34,115 bases of DNA from the NCBI GenBank assembly GCA_938029725.1, contig CALHGE010000063.1:1-34115 (forward strand), in the 5' to 3' direction. The notes under the pieces were generated by a model. That model was not told the DNA's origin and ran no database searches. It saw only the letters and a program-made list of their open reading frames with translations. Position numbers and translations under genes: made by a program. The DNA comes from an uncultured Flavobacteriaceae bacterium (lineage in GTDB: Bacteria > Bacteroidota > Bacteroidia > Flavobacteriales > Flavobacteriaceae). Numbering within the stretch: position 1 is the stretch's first letter; every line of letters starts with the position of its first letter. Below, piece after piece: positions 22,342 to 31,105 of this stretch.

Positions 22342-24114
22342 ATGCAGGATTTAGCTTCCTTTTACCAAAATAAAATTAAAAAACATGCGAATGCCTTGTC
22401 ACAAGTCAGACAACAACTGAAGGCTTCAAGTGCAATTCGTTTACTAGTTTTTATAAGTACAGGCCTTGCCATTTATGTTTCGTTTGGTAACACTAAATTC
22501 GTACTTGGGGCCGTTTTAGCAGGAATTGTCGCTTTTCTTTTTCTAATTGCTCGGCACACTGATTTGCAATACAAAAGAGATAAGTTGCTTGCGCTAAAAC
22601 GAATCAATGAGACTGAAGTCAAGGTCTTGAATCGCGATTTTCATGAGCTTCCTTCTGGAAATGAATTCAAAGACCCAACACATTATTTTAGTCAAGATAT
22701 TGATCTCTTCGGAAAAGGCTCTTTTTACCAATACAGCAACCGAACTGCCTTGCAGCAAGGCGGCGAAACCTTGGCGAAATTATGTACCGAAAACTCTATA
22801 GAAAACATTTCTCAAAAGCAAGAAGCGATACAAGAACTTTCTGCCTTGCCAGAATGGCGGCAAGAATTTTCTGCCGTAGCCTCCTTGACTAAAACGCAAA
22901 CGACTACAACAGCAATACAGAAGTGGTTGGAGAGTTATTCGTCTTTTGTGCCGTCCATCATGAAATACTTGCCCACCGTGTTTTCAATTGTATCGGTGGT
23001 TGCTTTTGCGCTTTATTTTATGGGCTTTATTCATGGTTTTGTGCTCTTACTTCTCTTGGTTCTGGGGTTCGGCATATCGGGTGTCTTTACAAAAAAAATT
23101 ACCAGACTCGGTACCGAAAGCTCCAAGGCGCAGTCCACATTTGAGCAGTACAATAAGTTGTTGCGTATTATTGAAGAAAGAGAGTTTACATCGGTCTTGT
23201 TGAATAAAAAAAAGCAGCAGATTATCAAAGAAGGAACAAAGACTTCTACAATTTTAGAAGAATTTTCAAAACTGCTAGGTAGCCTTGATCAAAACAATAA
23301 TGTCTTCTATCTTATTTTCGGAAATGGTTATTTTTTAAGAGGATTAGCAACCAGCTATCAAATTGAGCAATGGGTTACTAAACATGGGCAATCTGCGAAA
23401 GAATGGTTTGAGGTCATTGCATTTTTTGATGCCTATATCAGTTTAGGAACATTCGCTTTTAATCATCCGAACTATGCTTTTCCTGTTTTAGTTGATGATG
23501 CTATCGTTTTGAAATCTAAAAACGCTGGGCACCCCTTGTTAGATGCGACAAAGAGTGTTTTAAATGATCTTCACATTGATAACGAGCAATTCTTTATTAT
23601 TACTGGAGCGAACATGGCAGGAAAAAGCACCTTTCTTCGAACCGTTTCTTTGCAGATTGTAATGGCAAATGTTGGGCTTCCAGTTTGCGCAAGTGATGCG
23701 AAGTATAATCCAATAAAGTTGATAACCAGCATGCGAACCACGGACTCACTTACCGATGATGAATCGTATTTCTTTTCTGAATTAAAACGCCTGAAATTTA
23801 TCGTTGACGAAATTCGAACTGATCGTTTTTTCATAGTACTAGATGAGATTTTAAAAGGAACAAATAGTACAGATAAGGCTAAGGGCTCCAGAAAATTTGT
23901 AGAAAAGTTAGTAGGTTCCAAATCCACAGGAATTATAGCTACGCATGATCTTAGTTTATGCGAAGTGGCGAATGATCTTCCTCAAATCGAAAACCATTAT
24001 TTCGATGCTGAGATTATAGCAAACGAATTGCATTTCGATTATAAATTCAAAGAGGGTATTTGCCAGAACATGAATGCGTCCTTTCTTTTAAAGAAGATGG
24101 AAATAGTAGATTGA
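22342..24114 (+). CDS. Membrane-anchored MutS-like ATPase
   Basis: 590 residues. Two pairs of predicted membrane helices lie at about 32-50 and 53-70, and at 214-232 and 235-252. They flank a clamp/lever-like region. The C-terminal MutS domain V has Walker A GANMAGKST (about 422-430), MRTTDSLTDDESYFFSELKRL (about 455-480), Walker B FFIVLDEILKGTNS, and the switch ATHDLSLC. Mismatch-binding domain I with its Phe-X-Glu motif is absent, as are the MutS2 Smr and KOW parts. Canonical mismatch repair is therefore unlikely. Related proteins are found in many Bacteroidota and are uncharacterised. It lies at the 3' end of the DUF4230-to-DinB run. Confidence 0.85.
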   Translation: MQDLASFYQNKIKKHANALSQVRQQLKASSAIRLLVFISTGLAIYVSFGNTKFVLGAVLAGIVAFLFLIARHTDLQYKRDKLLALKRINETEVKVLNRDFHELPSGNEFKDPTHYFSQDIDLFGKGSFYQYSNRTALQQGGETLAKLCTENSIENISQKQEAIQELSALPEWRQEFSAVASLTKTQTTTTAIQKWLESYSSFVPSIMKYLPTVFSIVSVVAFALYFMGFIHGFVLLLLLVLGFGISGVFTKKITRLGTESSKAQSTFEQYNKLLRIIEEREFTSVLLNKKKQQIIKEGTKTSTILEEFSKLLGSLDQNNNVFYLIFGNGYFLRGLATSYQIEQWVTKHGQSAKEWFEVIAFFDAYISLGTFAFNHPNYAFPVLVDDAIVLKSKNAGHPLLDATKSVLNDLHIDNEQFFIITGANMAGKSTFLRTVSLQIVMANVGLPVCASDAKYNPIKLITSMRTTDSLTDDESYFFSELKRLKFIVDEIRTDRFFIVLDEILKGTNSTDKAKGSRKFVEKLVGSKSTGIIATHDLSLCEVANDLPQIENHYFDAEIIANELHFDYKFKEGICQNMNASFLLKKMEIVD

Positions 24115-24184
24115 ACTAAGTATTGATGGACGGCTAGAGATGTTAGGTGGGGCAAGGGTTAAGAGAAAATATCATGCTAAGTAA

Positions 24185-24265
24185 GATTGAAGAGCTTTGT
24201 GGCTAAAAGTTGACAGTATACAGTTGCCGTATGCAGAAAAAAATAATTTCAATAACAACGAACGA
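24185..24265 (+). repeat. Diverged intergenic repeat, copy 2
   Basis: GAAGAGCTTTGTGGCT, TAAAAGTTGACAGTATACAG, then AAAAAAATAATTTCA and AACAACGAA just before the hydrolase ATG. The last blocks match copy 1 upstream of ruvC in about 24 of 26 positions. The middle block matches copy 3 at about 31800-31840. Confidence 0.5.
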
Positions 24266-24270
24266 ACTAA

Positions 24271-25272
24271 ATGGACTCACTAACACAAATTGTACTCGGT
24301 GCTGCCGTAGGGGAAGCCGTTTTAGGTAGAAAAGTTGGTAATAAGGCCATGCTCTATGGGGCGATCGCGGGTACTATTCCTGATCTAGACGTTTTAGCCC
24401 GACTCTTTGTTGATACCGTTACCGCAACTGAATGGCATCGGGGTTTTAGCCATTCTATTTTCTTTTCGGTTTTGTTCGCGCCCATTTTTGGGTGGTTGGT
24501 TTGGAAAATCAATCCAAAATCAATAGCCACTTTTAAAGAGTGGTCTTGGTTGATGTTTTGGGGCTTGTTTACCCATCCTGTTTTAGATGCCTTTACCACT
24601 TGGGGTACGCAGCTTTTTTGGCCGTTTAAATCGCGATTGGCCTTTCAGAATGTTTTTGTAATCGATCCCATGTACACCCTGCCATTTTTAGTATTCTTAG
24701 TACTTGCTATGCGACAAAAACGTACGTCACTCAAGCGGAGAAGGTATAATTATTCGGGGCTTTTTATTAGCAGTGCCTATTTACTTATCACCCTTATTTT
24801 GAAGGCTGTAGCGTATAAACAGTTTGCGGATAGTCTTACAGCACAAGGAGTTGTCTACACTGAAATGGATATTCGACCTGCGCCATTTAGCACGATTTTA
24901 TGGACAGCCAATATCGACACAAAAGAGGCCTATCTCATGGGGTATTATTCTTTCTTTGATTCGCAATCGATTAGTTTTTCTAGCTATCCAAAGAATCATG
25001 AATTATTAGGAAAGCTAGTAACAAATGATAAAGTCATACGTCTTATTGCTATCGCGGAAGGTTGGTATACTATTTCTCGGAAAAAGGAAAAATTACTGTT
25101 CAATGACCTTCGCTTTGGTTTACTAAGCTTAAAGCCAGATGAAACAAAGTTTGCGTTTACCTATGAATTGGAAAGCAACAAAAACGGTCTGACGGTGATA
25201 GAGATGCCGAAAAAACCTTCTGATGCAGACGGATTGCTACTTGGTTTATGGAATCGTATTTTGGGTAACTAA
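24271..25272 (+). CDS. YdjM-type membrane-bound metal-dependent hydrolase
   Basis: 333 residues. The N-terminal half (1-165) is the LexA-binding, inner-membrane-associated hydrolase domain: DSLTQIVLGAAVGEAVLGRKVG, GTIPDLDVL, WHRGFSHSIFFSVLF, FTHPVLDAFTTWGTQLFWPF. The His and Asp residues in these motifs are likely metal ligands, and the motifs lie between transmembrane helices. The C-terminal half is less conserved and probably extracytoplasmic. The substrate is unknown; homologues are linked to the SOS response in enterobacteria (YdjM). It starts at ATG 24271 after a 156-bp repeat-containing gap. Confidence 0.85.
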   Translation: MDSLTQIVLGAAVGEAVLGRKVGNKAMLYGAIAGTIPDLDVLARLFVDTVTATEWHRGFSHSIFFSVLFAPIFGWLVWKINPKSIATFKEWSWLMFWGLFTHPVLDAFTTWGTQLFWPFKSRLAFQNVFVIDPMYTLPFLVFLVLAMRQKRTSLKRRRYNYSGLFISSAYLLITLILKAVAYKQFADSLTAQGVVYTEMDIRPAPFSTILWTANIDTKEAYLMGYYSFFDSQSISFSSYPKNHELLGKLVTNDKVIRLIAIAEGWYTISRKKEKLLFNDLRFGLLSLKPDETKFAFTYELESNKNGLTVIEMPKKPSDADGLLLGLWNRILGN

Positions 25273-25304
25273 GTCCAACTAATTTTAAACTACTAAATTT
25301 GATC

Positions 25305-25916
25305 ATGAAGCTATTTATTTTTGGAGCAGCAGTTCTTGGGGCTTTACTTTTTGTTGGTGCTAGTGTTTTGGGTGCTGCACAAATTGAAGGCTACAGTATG
25401 ATTGCTCAATACATAAGTGAAAGTTATGCTGCAGGCCTCCCGAATACACAATACCTGCGTTATCTGTATATCGCTAGTGGTATTTTATTTGCCTTCTTTG
25501 CCGTTATGGCTCCTTATGAAATGCCAAACTCCAAAGGGATTAAAATCGGCTTTTTTTTGTTTGCAATTTTTTACGGTTTAGGAACCGTTACAACAGGGTT
25601 CTTTCCTTGTGATATTGGTTGTAATCCAGATCCTGAAATAGCGAGTCTTTCCCAATTTATACATAACACAGTGGGGTTTTTAGTGTACGCTACGGTTCCA
25701 TTCTGTTTGATCGGAATTGGATTTTTATCAAAAAAAATAATCGGCCCGACAAAGTTTTCTAAAGCCTCTCTGTTATGTGGCGCTATAGCAATCTGTTTTG
25801 TAGTGCTTTTATCTGGAAACTCAACTGGGCCATTTGTGGGCCTTTTTCAGAGAATTATAGAGGGCAGTATTTTGTTTTGGGTAGTATTTACAGGGTATAC
25901 GATACAAACAAAATAG
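25305..25916 (+). CDS. DUF998 family membrane protein
   Basis: 203 residues. The ATG at 25305 (MKLFIFGAAVLGALLFVG) is preferred over the TTG two codons upstream. Six predicted membrane helices with YSMIAQYISESYAAG and the region FFPCDIGCNPDP are typical of DUF998 (the conserved S/E/Y motif and the C-x-x-x-C loop). Its function is unknown. It ends 1 bp from the end of the convergent DUF4407 gene. Confidence 0.85.
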   Translation: MKLFIFGAAVLGALLFVGASVLGAAQIEGYSMIAQYISESYAAGLPNTQYLRYLYIASGILFAFFAVMAPYEMPNSKGIKIGFFLFAIFYGLGTVTTGFFPCDIGCNPDPEIASLSQFIHNTVGFLVYATVPFCLIGIGFLSKKIIGPTKFSKASLLCGAIAICFVVLLSGNSTGPFVGLFQRIIEGSILFWVVFTGYTIQTK

Positions 25917-25917
25917 A

Positions 25918-27018
25918 CTACAAACTTTTCACCTGTAAATTGTGAAAAGCATCGGCTTGTAATTTTAAGAGTTCTTCTGCTTTTTTCTTCTTGTAGGCAT
26001 AAACCGCTTCCTCTTCTTTTATTTCGCTATATATTTTTTCGTTTAAAGCGGTATCTGTAGAAAGTACCTGTTCTCTTTGCTGAACTTTTTGTCTAACCCA
26101 GGTTTTGACGGCGCTTTCTTCATCTTCTAATTTTAAATCATATGCTCCTTTAGAGGCTAATAGTTTCGCGATAATGGGTGAAGTTTCGATAGCGAGAAAT
26201 AATAAAAAAATAAAGAAAGAAGGCAACCATGGTAATTTTTCGAGGGCAGTAATGCGTGCCATGAGTCCGTCGAAACCATCTATAATGGGCTGTGAATTTT
26301 TAACCACATCAGCATATTCAGTGTTTAAAACAAGAATTTGAGCTTCTATTCCATCGATTTTAATGGCATTGGTTTCTTTCAGTTGCTGCAACTCCGTTAG
26401 GGCAGCATCATGCTTTTCACGTTTTTCAGTATATACAGGTCCTTTGCCTAGCAACAATGTGCCGGCCGTTCCTTCTGCTTCTGTAATATAGGTGTCGTAT
26501 AAAGCATTGGTTTCCGCCTCTTGGTCTTTAAGCTCCGTCTTTAGTGCAAGGATATCTTGATTTAATTTTTCTACAGCAGGGGTGTACTGAAGTGCCAGCT
26601 GTTCTTTGTTCGTCAAAGTCATTGCATTTTTCTCTTCCAATAATACCTGATTGATTTCCTTCTCAAAAATCTTCATTTCTAAAGGTTTTGAAATAACGAT
26701 GGCAATAATGACGGCCAACACAAGTCTTGGTGCAGCTTGTATAAATTCGTTGCTAAAACTTTTTTTTTTCTTAATAGTGGAGACTATAAATCTATCGAGA
26801 TTGAAGATTAGGAGTCCCCAAATCAATCCAAAGCAAATGGATGCAAATAGATTGTCGAAAACAGTATATAGTGCATAACTGCTAGCAATAAATGCCATGA
26901 CTGCAGTAAAAAATACGGTGGCGCCAATACCAGCGTACTTGTTTTGCTCGCCTTCTGAGCAGGTTTTTAAAATAGTTGAGTCTGCTCCTGAGCAGAGAAT
27001 GAAAAAGTTTTGTAACAT
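25918..27018 (-). CDS. DUF4407 family membrane protein with coiled coil
   Basis: The ATG at 27018 gives MLQNFFILCSGADSTILKTC, the usual start, and 366 residues. An in-frame upstream ATG at 27108 adds a non-conserved lead. Membrane helices lie at about 30-52, 56-73 (with FNLDRFIVST after it), 97-112 and 264-282. Between the last two is a long coiled coil (about 115-260). Its function is unknown. It is monocistronic and convergent with DUF998, with only 1 bp between the stop codons. Confidence 0.85.
   Translation of the reverse strand: MLQNFFILCSGADSTILKTCSEGEQNKYAGIGATVFFTAVMAFIASSYALYTVFDNLFASICFGLIWGLLIFNLDRFIVSTIKKKKSFSNEFIQAAPRLVLAVIIAIVISKPLEMKIFEKEINQVLLEEKNAMTLTNKEQLALQYTPAVEKLNQDILALKTELKDQEAETNALYDTYITEAEGTAGTLLLGKGPVYTEKREKHDAALTELQQLKETNAIKIDGIEAQILVLNTEYADVVKNSQPIIDGFDGLMARITALEKLPWLPSFFIFLLFLAIETSPIIAKLLASKGAYDLKLEDEESAVKTWVRQKVQQREQVLSTDTALNEKIYSEIKEEEAVYAYKKKKAEELLKLQADAFHNLQVKSL
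25925..25949. terminator. Hairpin at the convergent DUF998/DUF4407 ends
   Basis: CTTTTCAC (25925-25932) and GTGAAAAG (25942-25949) form an 8-bp stem with a 9-base loop within the last codons of the DUF4407 gene. Read on the minus strand it is followed by a short TTTGT tail. No other terminator was found for either gene. Confidence 0.35.
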
Positions 27019-27113
27019 GATGATTGATTTGATTGATGAATTACTTTTCCCAAAGGGATATATAACAGTAACTGGCCTTTGGACCGTATTAGTATATGAG
27101 CGTATCAAATTGT

Positions 27114-27143
27114 TACAAAAAAAGCCCTCTATATGAGGGCTTT
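27114..27143 (-). terminator. Intrinsic terminator of module B
   Basis: AAAGCCCTC-TATAT-GAGGGCTTT is a 9-bp stem with a 5-base loop. On the minus strand it ends in a seven-base T-run (27120-27114 together with 27121-27123). It lies about 165 bp after the M56 stop at 27306. Confidence 0.7.
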
Positions 27144-27305
27144 AGGTATGATTTTAAGCACTATCCTTCTTTGTGAGGAGCTAAATTCATAGTGGAAATT
27201 TTGTAATAGCGTTACACAGACCAAGTAATCGGTTGCATTGGCGCTTCTCAGAGCGCTTACTGCGCCTCTAAAATATACTTTGGATACTTTGATTTAGATG
27301 TTTAA

Positions 27306-30300
27306 TTAATGGTTCATAGGTGCTGTAGATAGTTTTACCACGGGCCTTTTACCCTTAGCAGATCTACTATCTATATTCATTTCCTTATTTTTTTTCATTA
27401 CTGCGATGGCCTCATCTGAAGTGATTTCTTTTCCTTCAAGATAGAATGTAGCATTTCTTTTAGCCATTTCAATAACATGATCTAAAGGCGCAATCGGCTC
27501 TGGTGGTTGAGGCGGTGCAGGAATAGAAACCTCAGTTGGGTTTGTATGAATTCTAACTTCAGGTGTCTTGTTTACGTAAGGGTGAGTTTCTACTAGTATA
27601 TTTTTTTTGCTTTTTACAATTTGAAGTCCCGCTTTGGTACTAATCTCGTTTCCGTCCAAATAGAACTGCGCATCACGTTTAGCGAGGGACGCTATGCTTT
27701 TCATAAGGTTAGGGCTGCTGTTATTCGATTCGCCAACCTTGTGTTGATACACCCTCACATTATCAGCGCCGTACTTATCTTGATTATCGACCTTTCCTTT
27801 TAATACTTTTGGTGCCTTTTGAGCCTTTTGAGCCTTTGTGGCTTTTGGAGGTTTTGGAATATCACTCACTTCACCTTTCAATACTCTTGGAGCAGATGCC
27901 TCGGAAGGTATCGATAAGAGCGTTTTTGCCTTCCCTTTCTTATTATTCGCAGAATAAAATACCGCATGAACATTGTCATATGGGTCTTGTTCTTCAATAA
28001 TATTTTCAATTATGTTTGCTGCTTGCTCTCTTTCGTTAGGTGTTTTGGGAGCATCAGGTACTGGGGGCGGTTCAGGAAAATCGGGAAACGGCTCTGCAGC
28101 AGCTTTCTGCTTTTTAGACATTAAGCCGTAAATATATTCCAATCGCTCTACCTCTTTCATCTTAATTTGAATGCTTCGGCTTTTAGAAAGCATGGTATTG
28201 TACTTTTTGGCTAGTACGTTGTATTCTGCTATTTGTTTGGCTGTTGGTGTATCTGTAATTATGCCTACATGATCAATGCCAATTGTTCTAAGAATCTCTA
28301 ATAGGCTATTTATATCTTTTTCAGAGGCGTTTTTTGCGTAGATATGTACCTTAGAGTGTCCCTCTAGAGAATTGTAATTGTTCTTTTTTAATTCTTCTAA
28401 TACCTTGTCTTTAGGTATTATTTTATTGTTTAATGAGAGTTGACCTTTTTCATTAAACTTGAAAAATAGTTTTTCATATTTATTTTCTGAATCTTTCTCC
28501 AATGTCATCTTGTTCGTTTTCAAATGAATCTTTGCATTATTTGGGTTTATTCCCTCTTTTGCAAAATCACTTTCAGACATGATGTATTCTTCTGAGAAAA
28601 CTTGAACGCTTAAAGCTCCTACTTTATCAATCTCTTTTGTGATCTTATTTAGAAAATTTTGGTGGAGTTTTTTTTCTGAATAAATTTTAATTTTAAGTTG
28701 ATTCTTTAATTCTTGTGAAGCTGAAATACTCGAAAGTTTGGCGGCTAACTCATCAAGTTGTACTTGTTGATTATTGATCCATAGTTCATCTTCATTCATA
28801 ATTGATATCCAAATCTTTTCTAAGTCTTTGGTTTCGCTCCATTCAGTAATGTCTATTGTGGCTGAACCATACTCCGTTAAAATTTCTTGAATGCGCTGTA
28901 TTGTTTTTTGTGCTGCCCCTGTTTCAATATGAATTGTAGCGGCTACAATCTTAGATTTTTCTTCTTTTGATAAATCAGCGTTATATTTCGATAGGACTTT
29001 AGAAACATTTTCAATGGCTACCATCTGATCTTGAACTAGTATTTCACCAGTTTTAGTAATATGTACGTCAATAGTTTCTGCAATTAAAATTTGTTCTCTA
29101 TTTTCTGTAAAATCACTTTCAGGCACTATTTGTTCCTCTGTAAAAACCTGAACTTCTTTAACATTAGCTTTTTGAGCTTCAGCATTAATCTTGTCTACAA
29201 AATTTGAGTGTAAAATTCCTGTGGAATAGAACTGAACCTTAATATTGTTTTCTTCATTTTTAGTACTAGCAATCTTCAAAATTTTTTCAGCTAAATCCTC
29301 TAGTGGTATCAATTTATCTTCATACCATATTTCATTCTCATTCTTTATGTCAAACCAAATGCTTTCGTGCCAAGCGAAAGTTTCCTTTTGTATAGCTCTT
29401 GCTTCTTCAATTGTCTTGTTTTGGTATTTACTTGGTGTGAAGTTAGGTCTGCCTAGAGCTGTGGAGGTTTTTTTGCTCACATGGTTAATTTGGTGAATTC
29501 CTACTTCAAATAGTTGCGACTGTACATGTTCAATAGACTCTAAATGTTCTTCATTATAAAGAATATGTGCAGTAATGAAGTTTTTGCGTTCACCATTAGT
29601 GAGTTTATCGGTAAGTAGTTTTGCTTCTTTGCCTATTTCATTTAATTCCAGTTTTTTATTGTTAAGAGATAGGTTGCCATGGTCGTCAACTTCAACAACT
29701 AGGTCATTAATTAATATTGAAGTATGCTCACTCGAAGTCTTTTCTTTAACCGTTCTTTCGCTAAATCCGTAAATTAATACGGCGAGCAAAGGCAATAGCA
29801 GTAAACTACGCAGAAGAACTGCTTTTTTTGAGGTGTGTGTTTTCATGACTGTAAATCGTTTTTTGATTGATGAATAATTGATGGCATTAGCCAATGGCTG
29901 ATACTTCTTTTCGCTATCGGGTGATAAGTACGATAGTAAGGTATTTTGATACGTAGTCTTGTCGATATTCTCTCTTAATACAGCTTGATCGGCTAAGAAT
30001 TCGTGATTTAGTTTGATGGCTTTTTTGGTGAGATAGATAAAAGGGTTTATCCAAAAAATGACATGGAGGAGTTCTACGAGTATAACATCCCAGCTGTGTT
30101 TTTGACTTGCATGCGTTTGTTCGTGTAGTAGTACTTCATGGGGAATTTGGTCAGCCTCGAATTTCTTCTTATTTAGAAAAATATAGCTAAAGAAAGTATG
30201 TGGCGTTAGTTTTTCTTGCAAGAGAACTTGCGTAAATCGAGATAATTTTTGTTTTGGATTTTTTCGAATGCGCCTGTAAATCTGGAATAGGTTTCTAAGA

Positions 30301-30638
30301 AATTTTAATCCGAAGAAAAATAATCCTATAAAATAAACTCCCCATAATAAAGGTGCTATATCGATAACATCAGTTTCTAAGGCTTGTGGAACATTGATGA
30401 CATCATTAGAATAATCGGCTTGTTGCATGATAACTGGAGTCGATATTGTAACCATAGGTTCTGGTTCAACCATCACATATTCTGTAAAAACCAATGAAGG
30501 AATAATCATAGAAAAGAGTAATGCTCCAAGGAGATAGAAACGCTTAAATACATGCATATTCTCCTTTTCTAAAAAGACCTTGTAGAACACAAATAAAATG
30601 GCCAAACATGCAATTGATTTTAAGAGGTATACGAGCAT
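27306..30638 (-). CDS. M56 (BlaR1-like) metallopeptidase sensor with five ExbD-like repeats, module B
   Basis: 1110 residues. Membrane helices lie at about 5-22, 33-51, 95-113 and 275-291. The cytosolic zinc motif H172-E-Q-T-H176 is followed by NHEFLADQ (211-218). The periplasmic part has five repeats of ExbD/TolR-like pattern (strand, NxLxLNN, helix, KxxIxI, helix, V-x-V) at about 307-390, 427-510, 523-597, 609-691 and 724-797. Repeats 1 and 3 are alike, as are 2 and 4, so a pair was duplicated. After a helix (803-850) comes a Pro/Lys-rich linker, then two related 55-60-residue tail units (977-1035 and 1051-1110: AKRDAQFYLDGNEIS, AKRNATFYLEGKEIT). BlaI B lies 2 bp upstream. The signal sensed is unknown. 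Confidence 0.88.
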   Translation of the reverse strand: MLVYLLKSIACLAILFVFYKVFLEKENMHVFKRFYLLGALLFSMIIPSLVFTEYVMVEPEPMVTISTPVIMQQADYSNDVINVPQALETDVIDIAPLLWGVYFIGLFFFGLKFLRNLFQIYRRIRKNPKQKLSRFTQVLLQEKLTPHTFFSYIFLNKKKFEADQIPHEVLLHEQTHASQKHSWDVILVELLHVIFWINPFIYLTKKAIKLNHEFLADQAVLRENIDKTTYQNTLLSYLSPDSEKKYQPLANAINYSSIKKRFTVMKTHTSKKAVLLRSLLLLPLLAVLIYGFSERTVKEKTSSEHTSILINDLVVEVDDHGNLSLNNKKLELNEIGKEAKLLTDKLTNGERKNFITAHILYNEEHLESIEHVQSQLFEVGIHQINHVSKKTSTALGRPNFTPSKYQNKTIEEARAIQKETFAWHESIWFDIKNENEIWYEDKLIPLEDLAEKILKIASTKNEENNIKVQFYSTGILHSNFVDKINAEAQKANVKEVQVFTEEQIVPESDFTENREQILIAETIDVHITKTGEILVQDQMVAIENVSKVLSKYNADLSKEEKSKIVAATIHIETGAAQKTIQRIQEILTEYGSATIDITEWSETKDLEKIWISIMNEDELWINNQQVQLDELAAKLSSISASQELKNQLKIKIYSEKKLHQNFLNKITKEIDKVGALSVQVFSEEYIMSESDFAKEGINPNNAKIHLKTNKMTLEKDSENKYEKLFFKFNEKGQLSLNNKIIPKDKVLEELKKNNYNSLEGHSKVHIYAKNASEKDINSLLEILRTIGIDHVGIITDTPTAKQIAEYNVLAKKYNTMLSKSRSIQIKMKEVERLEYIYGLMSKKQKAAAEPFPDFPEPPPVPDAPKTPNEREQAANIIENIIEEQDPYDNVHAVFYSANNKKGKAKTLLSIPSEASAPRVLKGEVSDIPKPPKATKAQKAQKAPKVLKGKVDNQDKYGADNVRVYQHKVGESNNSSPNLMKSIASLAKRDAQFYLDGNEISTKAGLQIVKSKKNILVETHPYVNKTPEVRIHTNPTEVSIPAPPQPPEPIAPLDHVIEMAKRNATFYLEGKEITSDEAIAVMKKNKEMNIDSRSAKGKRPVVKLSTAPMNH

Positions 30639-30640
30639 GA

Positions 30641-31006
30641 TTATTTCTTTTTTATTTCGTTATCAATTAAGGTTTTCAAATCTTCTAACTCTGTTTTACT
30701 CAAATTAGTTTCTTGAGTAAAGAAGGAAGCAAATTGACCCGGACTATCATTAAAAAAGTTTTTTATGAGTCCGTTTACGTGCTTTGAAAAATAGTCTTTC
30801 TTCTTAACCAAAGGGTGATATTCTCTAGATCGCCCAAAAGCTTTGTAGCTTACAAAACCTTTATCGGTCATGCGTTTTAAAAGGGTAGCAACAGTTGTGG
30901 TAGCTGGCCTCGGTTCAGCATAAGCGTCTAGCAAATCTTTCATGAAGGCTTTCTTTTGTTTCCAAAGGATATTCATAAGTTCTTCTTCTGATTTTGACAA
31001 CTGCAT
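30641..31006 (-). CDS. BlaI/MecI/CopY-family repressor, module B
   Basis: 121 residues. MQLSKSEEELMNILWKQKKA is the family start. EPRPATTTVATLLKRMTDKGFVSYKAFGRSREYHPLV is the recognition helix and wing. The C-terminal FASFFTQETNLSKTELEDLKTLIDNE is the dimerisation part. It differs from module A's BlaI throughout, and its promoter carries operators with different arm bases. Its stop is 2 bp from the M56 ATG, so the two are coupled. The operators lie within the 99-bp region to the divergent PhnA gene. Confidence 0.92.
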   Translation of the reverse strand: MQLSKSEEELMNILWKQKKAFMKDLLDAYAEPRPATTTVATLLKRMTDKGFVSYKAFGRSREYHPLVKKKDYFSKHVNGLIKNFFNDSPGQFASFFTQETNLSKTELEDLKTLIDNEIKKK

Positions 31007-31026
31007 GCTCTACGTTTTTAGAATTA

Positions 31027-31044
31027 ACTCTACAAACATAGAGT
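31027..31044. promoter_or_regulatory. BlaI-type operator B1, containing the -7 box
   Basis: ACTCTA-CAAACA-TAGAGT has perfect 6-bp arms. On the minus strand its spacer and right arm hold TATGTTTG (31040-31033), an exact TAnnTTTG, so the repressor would cover the -7 element. Confidence 0.7.
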
Positions 31045-31054
31045 AAATATTTTG

Positions 31055-31072
31055 ATTCTACAAGTGTAGAGT
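31055..31072. promoter_or_regulatory. BlaI-type operator B2, containing the -33 TTG
   Basis: ATTCTA-CAAGTG-TAGAGT contains TACAAGTGTA, a perfect match to the TACAnnTGTA core of BlaI/CopY sites. On the minus strand the TTG at 31063-31061 lies 20 bp before the -7 box in B1. B1 and B2 are 28 bp apart, start to start. Confidence 0.7.
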
Positions 31073-31105
31073 AAAATATTTAAGCTTCCTGGTTTTTAAA
31101 ATCCT

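Noticed and set aside
22342..24114. Canonical mismatch-repair MutS or MutS2
   Set aside because: There is no domain I with Phe-X-Glu and no Smr domain, and membrane helices are present.
27200..27280. Small RNA or structured leader in the gap downstream of module B
   Set aside because: The GCGC-containing pairings near 27240-27272 are short and ambiguous, and no promoter or known RNA motif was recognised.
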